Source: an uncultured Collinsella sp. (GTDB lineage: Bacteria > Actinomycetota > Coriobacteriia > Coriobacteriales > Coriobacteriaceae). From it: a stretch of 12,201 nucleotides of DNA. Positions 1 to 5,988 of the stretch are shown here, piece after piece. Within the stretch, counting starts at the first letter, position 1. Every line of letters begins with the position of its first letter. Position numbers and translations under genes: made by a program. The notes under the pieces were generated by a model. That model made no database searches. It was given only the letters and a program-made list of their open reading frames with translations, and was not told where the DNA came from. The stretch lies in the NCBI GenBank assembly GCA_900550355.1, contig URRT01000045.1, positions 1-12,201 of the forward strand, given 5' to 3'.

Positions 1-437
1 AGAGCCACATCTGCTACGGCTTTGCCACGCATGTGGTCATTTTGGACGACGACGGCCGCGTGAGCGAGGTCTATGCTGCGCACGATTCCGGCAAGGTGGT
101 CAACCCCATCTCCATTCAGGGTCAGATCGAAGGCGGCGTGCTTATGGGTATGGGCTATGCGCTTACCGAGGACTGGCCGCTCAAGGACTGCGTGCCCCAG
201 GCAAGGTACGGCACGCTCGGGCTGTTCCGCGCGCCCGAGATTCCGGATATCCACGCCATCTACGTGGAGAAGGACGAGCTGCTGCCTGTGGCATACGGCG
301 GCAAGGGCATCGGCGAGATCGCAACGATCCCCACGGCGCCCGCCGTGCAGAATGCCTATCGCGCGTTTGACGGCAAGCTGCGTCCGGATCTGCCCATGGT
401 GGATACGCCGTACAGCCGCGCCCGTCACCGCGGCTAG
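1..437 (+). CDS. Xanthine dehydrogenase-like molybdenum-binding subunit, C-terminal end (5' truncated by window)
   Basis: This is the C-terminal part (about 144 residues, open from base 3) of the large molybdopterin subunit of a xanthine dehydrogenase/aldehyde oxidase family hydroxylase. Such enzymes hydroxylate purines or related heterocycles in the cytoplasm, using a Mo cofactor with FeS and FAD partner subunits. The visible hallmarks are the block HDSGKVVNPISIQGQIEGG followed by GMGYALTED, and near the end GGKGIGEIATIPTAPAVQNA, which holds the invariant active-site Glu region of the family. The GKGIGEIAT form resembles the branch of selenium-dependent or anaerobe-type hydroxylases more than classical GVGEPP enzymes; that assignment is from memory and is tentative. 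The apparent start at 33 is only an internal Val codon. The gene ends at TAG 435-437, and a strong terminator follows 69 bases later, so it closes its operon. Confidence 0.85.
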   Translation, partial: SHICYGFATHVVILDDDGRVSEVYAAHDSGKVVNPISIQGQIEGGVLMGMGYALTEDWPLKDCVPQARYGTLGLFRAPEIPDIHAIYVEKDELLPVAYGGKGIGEIATIPTAPAVQNAYRAFDGKLRPDLPMVDTPYSRARHRG

Positions 438-505
438 GGTAGAGCGCGGACGGCATTGCTAACGGGCCGTTCGCGCTCAACATCAACTGCATATGCTGCG
501 CCTTT

Positions 506-537
506 GGCCCCGGCTCCATCGCGAGCCGGGGCCTTTT
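506..537 (+). terminator. Rho-independent terminator after the hydroxylase gene
   Basis: A perfect 10-bp GC-rich stem (GGCCCCGGCT at 506-515 pairing with AGCCGGGGCC at 524-533) with an 8-nt loop is followed by TTTTG. It lies 69 bases after the stop of the hydroxylase gene. It separates the core metabolic gene from the repeat array that starts at 546. Confidence 0.9.
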
Positions 538-545
538 GTCTGGAG

Positions 546-1116
546 CGGAAACTGTGTCCCAGATTTCGGCTCCAGAATGGGACGTGCTTTCCGGACGGGG
601 CTTCAAACGGAAACTGTATCCCGGATTCGACGCTCAGAATGGGATTCGTTTTCCGGTAGAGCCTCTGGCGAAAAGTACGTCCCGGAATTCGGCTCCAGAG
701 TGGGATGCACTTTCCGGTTGGAGCTTCAAATGGAAAGTGCATCCCGGAATCCGCGCCTGGAATGGGATGCACTTTCCGGAACAGCCCTCAACCGGAAACT
801 GCGTCCCAGAATTTCGCTTCAGAATGGGATACCGTTTCCGGCTGAACCCTCTGGCGGAAAGTTCATCCCAGAATTGACGCTCGGAGTGGGATACGGTTTC
901 CGGATGGAACCTCAGCGGAAACTGCGTCCCAGTTTGAGCGTCTATTCCGGGATGCAGTTTCCGCTGGGCGCTTCAACCGGAAAGTCTGTCCCGTTCTAGG
1001 CCTTGATTCCGGGACACGGTTTCCGCTAGGCATGCCATCTGGAAAGCGCATCCCGTTTTGAGCACTCAGCCTGGGACATGGTTTCCGCGGGTGCTGCCAA
1101 CCGGAATGTGTGTCCC
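546..1116. repeat. Phased array of nine and a half 48-bp inverted-repeat units, period 61-62 bp
   Basis: Nine full units start at 546, 608, 669, 731, 793, 855, 916, 978 and 1040, and a lone left arm lies at 1102-1116. Every full unit is exactly 48 bp: a 15-bp left arm like CGGAAACTGCGTCCC, an 18-nt interior often reading like AGAATTCGGCTCCAGAAT, and a 15-bp right arm like GGGATGCACTTTCCG. Units are separated by 13-14 bp. Unit 731-778 has perfectly matching 14-bp arms. The arm ends (GGAAA and TCCC) are nearly invariant, while the five central bases vary. Because 62 is not a multiple of 3, the overlapping open frames here change phase from unit to unit and are not real genes. The array fills the gap between the terminator at 506-537 and the 3' end of the minus-strand gene at 1153. 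The function is unknown to me. Confidence 0.93.
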
Positions 1117-1152
1117 AGTTTGGCAGGCAGGCGGGCATAAGCTCAGCAGCCC

Positions 1153-2151
1153 CTACAGCTCCACGTCGTTGAGCCATGTCGGCAGCGCGGTCTGCCGGAT
1201 GCCTGCCATCTGCAGCTTTTTCGCGAGCATGCCTGCCGAACGGACTTCGTTCATGGTAAAGCGGATGAGAGGATGGCCGTAGAGCGATAGGTGTGCCTCG
1301 CGCTGGCGCTCGGCAACGAGCGTCTGGGCCGTAGTGCGTCCCGCAAGCATGGCCTGGTCGGTATATTTGACAAGCCCGTCGAGTTCGCCCAGTGTGAGCT
1401 CCCTGGCTTGACGTTCCCAGGCAAAATCCGTTCGCATGGTCTCGGTCGAATCGAAGGGGTCCGTCAGCTCATACTGGAGCTGATCGGGCGCAAAACCGGT
1501 CTCGATCATGATGGCTCGGGCGCCCGATTCCCCGCCGCTCTCGGCGCGGGCGTCGGCATATCGAAGTGTCGTGAGGGCGGTGCGAATCGTGCGACCATTG
1601 CGGGCGGTCGCTCGTTGCTCGACGGCCTCCATCAGCTGTTCCCGCGCAAGGCCGAGCTTTGAGATCACCGAATCGGCAATGGGCATACCATCGGCAAAAC
1701 CAGTTTGCAGCAGACAATCTGTGACCGTTTGGATAGGCGGCGTTATCGATATGCCGGCTCTGTGTATTGCTCCGGCCGGCTCAATCTGGTGCCGCTGAAT
1801 ATGTGCGCCCGGGCGAGCCGACGGCTTTGTCGAGCTGCAGACATGCACGACATTCAGGTGCCGCCACGAGACCTCGAGCCCCAGCAGACAGGCGGCCGAA
1901 AACGAGCAGAACGTCCAATCGGGGTGGATGATCGCAAGGGCGCGGAGGATCTCGCAATGGCGTTGCGCTCGGTTGAGTTCATCCCAGCGCGTTTTTCGCG
2001 CAAACAACCCCGGCATGGGCGAGACAACCGTGCCACCGGTGCGCCGAAGGAGCGCTTTTCGGATCGCCGTGCTCGGGGGAATCAGACAGCGCCCCTCTTG
2101 TTCGGCTTGAGTGAGCAGTTGGTCGATGAGCTGGTCATTGCAATGGGTCAT
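1153..2151 (-). CDS. AbiEi-like winged-helix protein with C-terminal nuclease-like domain
   Basis: A 332-residue protein. The N-terminal part (about residues 20-110) resembles the winged-helix and adjoining domain of AbiEi-type antitoxin/regulator proteins, for example IPPSTAIRKALLRRTGG, then a VVSPMPGLFARK wing, then FCSFSAACLLGL. The C-terminal part (about 200-300) has an acidic/Lys pattern like PD-(D/E)xK or DUF559/Vsr-like folds: E208, D242 in TDFAWE, and E256/D258 with K262 in GELDGLVKY. This suggests a DNA-binding protein with a possible nuclease or decayed-nuclease tail; activity is inference. The ATG at 2151 is preceded by AAAGGAGG with a 9-nt spacing, which fixes the start. No AbiEii-type nucleotidyltransferase toxin lies beside it, so it is not a normal AbiE pair. 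The 62-bp repeat family lies on both sides: its 3' end is 36 bp from the large array and two units lie upstream of it. Confidence 0.7.
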   Translation of the reverse strand: MTHCNDQLIDQLLTQAEQEGRCLIPPSTAIRKALLRRTGGTVVSPMPGLFARKTRWDELNRAQRHCEILRALAIIHPDWTFCSFSAACLLGLEVSWRHLNVVHVCSSTKPSARPGAHIQRHQIEPAGAIHRAGISITPPIQTVTDCLLQTGFADGMPIADSVISKLGLAREQLMEAVEQRATARNGRTIRTALTTLRYADARAESGGESGARAIMIETGFAPDQLQYELTDPFDSTETMRTDFAWERQARELTLGELDGLVKYTDQAMLAGRTTAQTLVAERQREAHLSLYGHPLIRFTMNEVRSAGMLAKKLQMAGIRQTALPTWLNDVEL

Positions 2152-2179
2152 GAGCTACCGCCTCCTTTTAGGTAGCAAA

Positions 2180-2228
2180 AACGTATCAGCTGGAACTTGC
2201 CGCTCAACTGACCAAAAGCTGACCAAAA
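2180..2228 (-). promoter_or_regulatory. Candidate promoter with upstream 11-bp direct repeat
   Basis: Read on the minus strand, TTGAGC (2207-2202), a 16-bp spacer and TACGTT (2185-2180) form a weak sigma-70-like promoter for the gene starting at 2151. Immediately upstream of the -35 box, CTGACCAAAA occurs twice on the plus strand, at 2208-2217 and 2219-2228. A weaker third copy, CTAACCATG, lies at 2230-2238. An 11-bp phase puts the copies on one face of the helix, as expected for an activator or autorepressor site. The repeat is plain in the sequence; the regulatory role is inference. Confidence 0.4.
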
Positions 2229-2238
2229 TCTAACCATG

Positions 2239-2445
2239 CAGGTAGATGGCCTGTTTTCGGCGACATCTTTACATCCGAATCGGTGGGCGGTAATCGGCGA
2301 CCGTGAACGGTAGCTGGATATGAAGTCTTGGTAAGTTTCGGGACGTGTACTTTTTGAAAAAGAGCATTCTATCTGCTGTTTTGTGTTTCTGGATCGCATA
2401 TTTGAAGGCATGTGATAAGGCCGGCGGACTGTCGCCTTGTATCTG
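2239..2445. other. Intergenic stretch without a recognisable gene
   Basis: No open frame here has protein-like content or a ribosome binding site. The only structure seen is a short palindrome, ACCGT-GA-ACGGT (2300-2311). The stretch from about 2330 to 2410 is AT-richer than its surroundings. Confidence 0.5.
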
Positions 2446-2555
2446 CGGAAACTGTGACCCGGAATTGCCACTCGGAATGGGACGTGCTTTCCGGATGGCA
2501 TGCTTGGCGGAAACTACGGCCCATTTTTTGGCTCCAGAACGGGATGCATTTTCCA
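2446..2555. repeat. Two further units of the 62-bp phased repeat family
   Basis: The units are 2446-2493 and 2508-2555. Each is exactly 48 bp and their starts are 62 bp apart, reproducing the geometry of the large array at 546-1116. The arms are CGGAAACTGTGACCC/GGGACGTGCTTTCCG and CGGAAACTACGGCCC/GGGATGCATTTTCCA, and the interiors are 18 nt. The pair lies about 290 bp upstream of the minus-strand AbiEi-like gene and about 125 bp before the ATPase gene at 2680. Arm sequences are a little more degenerate than in the main array. Confidence 0.88.
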
Positions 2556-2608
2556 GAACGGTCCACGTGCGGGGGTGTACCGCCCCTTTTCGTGCTCCGC
2601 TTGTCGAA

Positions 2609-2664
2609 TTACGTTATAGCTAGCTATATTATAGGAAGGTATAATATAGCTAGCTATAACGTAA
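2609..2664. promoter_or_regulatory. Perfect 25-bp inverted repeat with 6-bp centre, at the ATPase promoter
   Basis: Arms 2609-2633 and 2640-2664 are exact reverse complements over 25 bp, around the centre GGAAGG. Each arm itself contains the 14-bp palindrome TATAGCTAGCTATA, and the right arm contains a perfect -10 hexamer TATAAT (2640-2645), mirrored on the other strand in the left arm. A possible plus-strand promoter is TTGTCG (2601-2606) with TATATT (2625-2630) at 18-bp spacing. The element ends at the Shine-Dalgarno region of the ATPase gene at 2680. An operator overlapping the promoter is the simplest reading; a cruciform or an RNA hairpin in the leader is the alternative. Its AT richness contrasts sharply with its GC-rich surroundings. 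Confidence 0.85.
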
Positions 2665-2679
2665 AGGAAGGATGGCCCC

Positions 2680-4071
2680 GTGTTTATCGGAAGAACAGCG
2701 GAAATGTCCGAGCTCAATCGACTGTATGGCACGGGCTCCTTTGAGATGCCTGTGATTTACGGCCGCCGTCGCGTAGGTAAAACGCGCCTTATCACAGAGT
2801 TCATTCAAGGCAAGAAGGCTATTTACTTTCAAGCTCGTCGTACCAATGCAGAGGCAAACCTGCACGGCTTTAGCCAGGCGATACTTGCGGGTTCGGTTGG
2901 TGCTGCAGGCGTGTCGTTTCGTAGCTTTGACGAGGCGTTCGATGCATTGGTCACCATGACTCGCACGGAACGTTTGATTGTCGTGATTGACGAGTATCCC
3001 TATCTCGCCCAATCGAATCCCGAGATCAGCTCGTTGCTGCAAGACAAGATCGACCACCTGTACAAAGAGACCAAGCTCATGCTTATCCTGTGCGGGTCGT
3101 CTCTTTCGTTTATGGAGGAACAGGTGTTGGGCTACGAGAGTCCACTATACGGTAGGCGTACGGCCCAGTTTAAGATCATGCCGCTCGATTTTACGACGAC
3201 CCTCGGCCTGTGGCAGAGCATGAGTCGCGAAGACGCTGCGGTTTGCTATGGCATGACGGGCGGCATTCCTGCATATATCGAGAAAGTCGATCCTGCCGTA
3301 TCGCTCAAGGACAACATCAAGCGTCTTTTTCTTACTCCTACGGGCTATCTCTTTGAGGAACCGAGTAACCTGCTGTTGCAAGAGTGCCGCAATCCCGAGC
3401 AATATGATGCGATCGTGCAAGCAATTGCTCAGGGGCGCTCGAGGATCTCGGAGATTGCGAGCTCTACGGGAATCCCTGCGAGCAACGTAAAGAGCTATGT
3501 GGATAAGCTGGCGTCGCTTGGGATTGTCGAGCGCGAGCTGCCCCTAAACGAGACGAGCAATAAGCGAGCCGTGTATCTGCTGAGCGACCAGATGTTTAGG
3601 TTCTGGTACAAGTTTGTGCCGCAGAACATTGGGCTGATTCAAAACGATATGGTCGAGATGGCGTATAAGCGCATTGAGCCGCACGTATCGGATTACATGG
3701 GTACGGTCTTTGAGCTTATATGCAGGCAATACGTGTACGAACTCGCGCGCGCGGGCCAGCTCGATGTGGTTCCGGCGAGCGTCGGGCGCTGGTGGGGGAC
3801 GGATAATCGCACACATACGCAGGAAGAAATCGACTTGATTGTTGACGATGGCGAGGGCACTGCGCTGTTTGCGGAGTGCAAATGGCGCAATGAACCGGCG
3901 GGCGAAGACGTGCTGCAAAAGCTCGTATACCGAAGCGAGCTCTTTAGGCGGCAGCACAAAAGCTATGCGATCTTCTCGAAGCGAGGCTTTACGCAAGGAT
4001 GTCAGGAAGCTGCGGCGAGCAGGGGAGATGCCAAGCTGATTTCGTTTGCCGAGATGTGCGAGCGGAGATAA
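2680..4071 (+). CDS. AAA-family ATPase with C-terminal DUF234 (PD-(D/E)xK-like) domain
   Basis: A 463-residue protein of the archaeal/bacterial ATPase plus DUF234 family. The N-terminal STAND/AAA-type NTPase domain shows Walker A GRRRVGKT (residues 28-35), Walker B VVIDE (101-105) and a CGSS sensor-like motif (138-141). A winged-helix segment lies at about 250-290. The C-terminal DUF234 domain has a PD-(D/E)xK nuclease-like core, EEID at 382-385 and ECK at 399-401, followed by the family-typical SKRGFTQGC. The start is GTG 2680 behind AAGGAAGG with about 8-nt spacing; the nearby ATG at 2672 is out of frame. The substrate and cellular role of this family are not established. Such genes are common accessory cargo, and the 25-bp palindrome directly upstream suggests a dedicated control site. 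A fragment of a second DUF234 gene lies at 6984-7064. Confidence 0.85.
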   Translation: MFIGRTAEMSELNRLYGTGSFEMPVIYGRRRVGKTRLITEFIQGKKAIYFQARRTNAEANLHGFSQAILAGSVGAAGVSFRSFDEAFDALVTMTRTERLIVVIDEYPYLAQSNPEISSLLQDKIDHLYKETKLMLILCGSSLSFMEEQVLGYESPLYGRRTAQFKIMPLDFTTTLGLWQSMSREDAAVCYGMTGGIPAYIEKVDPAVSLKDNIKRLFLTPTGYLFEEPSNLLLQECRNPEQYDAIVQAIAQGRSRISEIASSTGIPASNVKSYVDKLASLGIVERELPLNETSNKRAVYLLSDQMFRFWYKFVPQNIGLIQNDMVEMAYKRIEPHVSDYMGTVFELICRQYVYELARAGQLDVVPASVGRWWGTDNRTHTQEEIDLIVDDGEGTALFAECKWRNEPAGEDVLQKLVYRSELFRRQHKSYAIFSKRGFTQGCQEAAASRGDAKLISFAEMCERR

Positions 4072-4122
4072 CCAAGCACGCTCTGATGTGATGCTCGGAA
4101 TGGGTCGCGCTAAGGATGCCAA

Positions 4123-4237
4123 GCGTAAAACCTTCAATGAAAATGGCGTAAAAACTACATCTGTCATGGCGTAAAAACTACATTGAAAGTAGCGTAAAAT
4201 CAGCATTGAGAATGGCGTAATTTCGCATATCGCGTGA
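4123..4237 (+). repeat. Five 23-bp iterons upstream of the DUF4143 ATPase gene
   Basis: The core GCGTAA starts at 4123, 4146, 4169, 4192 and 4215, an exact 23-bp period with no spacer. The first four copies extend the match to GCGTAAAA, then a CTnCATTGA-like middle, and the copies end in ATG or GTA. The fifth is recognisable mainly by GCGTAATTTCGCAT. The array ends 19 bp before the GTG start at 4257 and fills most of the gap between the two ATPase genes. It is likely an operator or protein-binding array for the downstream gene; an origin-type iteron role is possible but no replication gene is present. Confidence 0.85.
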
Positions 4238-4256
4238 TAGAGAGGGACGGCCGTCT

Positions 4257-5552
4257 GTGGATGCACCAAAGAGATTGACCCAAAAGGGATATAGGCCCCG
4301 GCTCATAGAGGAGCGCCTCGACACCCTTATGCGGGCGTTTGGCTGTGTGGAGATCAACGGCCCCAAATGGTGCGGCAAGACCTGGACGGCGCTCTCTCGC
4401 TCGGCGAGCGTCTCCAGGCTCGATGAGCCTGCGCAGCGTGCGGCGGCAGAGGTCGACCCAAGCCTGGCGCTCATCGGCGATGCGCCACACCTGGTCGATG
4501 AATGGCAGGAGGTGCCCGAGGTTTGGGATGCCGCCCGGCGTTTCGTGGACGCGAGCGGCAACGAACGGGGGACACTTTTGCTCACGGGCTCGACCGCGCT
4601 CAAAAGCGAGGAGCGCAGCCATGTTCGTCATTCCGGCACGGGTAGGATCGCCCGTCTGTCAATGCGCCCCATGGCCCTGTGTGAGTCGGGCGACGGCGAG
4701 CCGCTCGTGTCACTGGCAAGCCTCTTTAAGGGCGAGGATTTTGCCCCTCAGCGTCGCGAGAGCACGGTGGATGACGTCGCCCGCTGGTGCTGCAGGGGCG
4801 GTTGGCCTGCAAATCTTGGGCTTTCGGAAGATCTTGCGCGAGAGACGGCAAGCCAGTACGTGCACTCGGTGCTCGACGTCAACGTGCTGGACGAGGGCAT
4901 GTCGCCCGAGCTTGCACACGGCCTTTTGCGAGCTCTTGCCATGAACGAGAGCCAGGCTGTCACGTACAAGACGCTCGTAAAGGACGCCTCGTACGGTGAG
5001 GCGGGCCCCGACGAGAGGACCATCGCTGCGTACTTGGACCTCTTCAACAGGCTCAAGCTGACCGAGGACCTGTGCGGATGGGAGCCGCCCATGCGCTCGA
5101 AGGCCCGCGTTCGCGTGCGCCCCAAGCGCTACTTCTGTGACCCGTCACTTGCGGCGGCGTTGCTGGGGGCTACCCCTGAGCGGCTGCTTGGCGATATGCA
5201 AACGCTGGGGATGCTCTTTGAGAATCTCGTCCTGCGCGACGTGCGCGTGTTCCTTTCCACCTACGGCGGTGTCGACAACAGTGTCCATTATTTCCGAGAT
5301 GAGAAGGGCCTTGAGGTCGATCTGATCGTTGAGCACGACGGGCGCTGGGGAGCCATCGAGGTCAAGCTGAGTGATGCGAAAGCAGACGATGGAGCGAGAA
5401 ATCTCAAGGCGCTGGAGAGGAAAGTGCTCTCCAATCCTGCCGCCCAGAATGCCGCGCCGGCGTTTTTGGCGGTCGTGGTTGGAAAGGGGAGCATTGCCTA
5501 CACACGCGACGACGGCGTGGCGGTGATTCCCATGGCGGCACTTGGGGCGTAG
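4257..5552 (+). CDS. AAA-family ATPase with C-terminal DUF4143 domain
   Basis: A 431-residue protein with the standard order of this family. The N-terminal NTPase domain shows Walker A GPKWCGKT (residues 35-42), Walker B LVDEWQ (79-84) and a TGST sensor (about 110). The C-terminal DUF4143 domain shows FENLVLRDVRVF and a PD-(D/E)xK-like core: the EVD containing D355, and E368/K370 in IEVKLS. The start is GTG 4257. No other in-frame start codon exists back to the upstream stop at 4218, and GAGGG lies about 10 nt ahead. The protein is often annotated as an ATP-binding protein; its biochemical role is not established. It is on the same strand as the DUF234 ATPase but 185 bp downstream with its own 23-bp iterons, so it is probably a separate transcription unit. 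Confidence 0.87.
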   Translation: MDAPKRLTQKGYRPRLIEERLDTLMRAFGCVEINGPKWCGKTWTALSRSASVSRLDEPAQRAAAEVDPSLALIGDAPHLVDEWQEVPEVWDAARRFVDASGNERGTLLLTGSTALKSEERSHVRHSGTGRIARLSMRPMALCESGDGEPLVSLASLFKGEDFAPQRRESTVDDVARWCCRGGWPANLGLSEDLARETASQYVHSVLDVNVLDEGMSPELAHGLLRALAMNESQAVTYKTLVKDASYGEAGPDERTIAAYLDLFNRLKLTEDLCGWEPPMRSKARVRVRPKRYFCDPSLAAALLGATPERLLGDMQTLGMLFENLVLRDVRVFLSTYGGVDNSVHYFRDEKGLEVDLIVEHDGRWGAIEVKLSDAKADDGARNLKALERKVLSNPAAQNAAPAFLAVVVGKGSIAYTRDDGVAVIPMAALGA

Positions 5553-5594
5553 TGGTTTTGCGGGCGTGCCGTGCTTCCTTTACCGAAAATCCAT

Positions 5595-5623
5595 TTGGTA
5601 AACCAGATGCTCGCGGATAGAAT
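5595..5623 (+). promoter_or_regulatory. Promoter of the decayed copy of the antisense-RNA module
   Basis: TTGGTA (5595-5600), exactly 17 bp, and TAGAAT (5618-5623) form a good sigma-70-like promoter. The same box positions and spacing recur in the intact copy at 6679-6707, although the spacer sequence differs. The downstream hairpin (ACGGCAGCCCA ... TGGGCAGCGCCGT) is also kept. Confidence 0.6.
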
Positions 5624-5680
5624 AAAGTTGACGGCAGCCCAAGGGTGATAGCTGGGCAGCGCCGTTGCTTGGTCAAGAGG

Positions 5681-5809
5681 TCAGTGCCTTAATGGCAGCG
5701 ACTTGTTATGCTTCGAATGCTGCTTGAGTGCCTCGGAAAGTTCGATAAGCGCCGTGAAGAGCGAGACCAAAGCAACCAAGAGCTCTACGAGCTCTGATGG
5801 GCCCGGGAT
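5681..5809 (-). pseudogene. Decayed copy of the small hydrophobic peptide gene
   Basis: Minus-strand remnant homologous to the 41-codon gene at 6776-6901. The middle is well kept in sequence and frame: ELVELLVALVSLFTALIEL then SEALKQ, against LTDFVKLLTALVSLLTALIGL then TEALKQ. The start codon position reads ATC (5809-5807). There is no ATG, GTG or TTG nearby in frame before the upstream stop, and the Shine-Dalgarno sequence of the intact copy has been replaced by unrelated sequence. The 3' end also carries small length changes relative to the intact copy, so it now ends at TGA 5683-5681 in a different frame. It therefore looks dead as a coding gene, although the plus-strand promoter opposite it survives. 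Confidence 0.65.
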
Positions 5810-5845
5810 GACCGCTGATTCAAGTCACCGGGCCTCAATCTTTTT
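5800..5845 (+). terminator. Strong plus-strand terminator behind the decayed module
   Basis: The stem GGCCCGG (5800-5806) / CCGGGCC (5828-5834), with an inner TGAC/GTCA pairing, is followed by TCAATC and five T residues (5841-5845). It could end transcripts started at the promoter 5595-5623, giving an RNA of roughly 215 nt across the dead peptide gene. Confidence 0.65.
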
Positions 5846-5928
5846 CACACATTCGAATAGGCGGTCGACTCTCTTGGGGCCGTCTGCATGGCGTGTGCTT
5901 GGCGCATGGTATATTGCGTCCCGCTTTT

Positions 5929-5964
5929 ATGTCCGCACGGGCGGCTACGCTTACCGCAACGTAG
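5929..5964 (+). other. Conserved 36-nt leader / possible 11-residue leader peptide before the SIMPL gene
   Basis: ATG TCC GCA through TAG encodes MSARAATLTAT, with the stop 24 bases before the SIMPL start. A homologous element of the same length, encoding MSARAPILTAM and ending in TAG, precedes the exonuclease at 7080-7115. TATATT at 5910-5915 may be a -10 box, which would put the transcription start only a few bases before this ATG. No Shine-Dalgarno sequence is visible, so the element may be a conserved DNA or RNA leader rather than a translated peptide. Confidence 0.4.
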
Positions 5965-5988
5965 CCATTCGTGGAAAGGACGGATGTC

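Noticed and set aside
546..1116. CRISPR array
   Set aside because: The arms alternate in orientation, the 13-14 bp gaps and 18-nt interiors are themselves similar between units, and no cas gene is present.
456..1282. Several overlapping open frames of 67-168 codons in both strands across the repeat array
   Set aside because: Their content is only translated repeat arms (recurring motifs like EWDALSG or NGTCFP). The 62-bp period breaks any fixed frame, and no ribosome binding sites are present.
2571..2590. Weak GGGG/CCCC-TTTT terminator-like element before the DUF234 promoter
   Set aside because: The stem is only four pairs and the T-run is short; it is not supported well enough to list.
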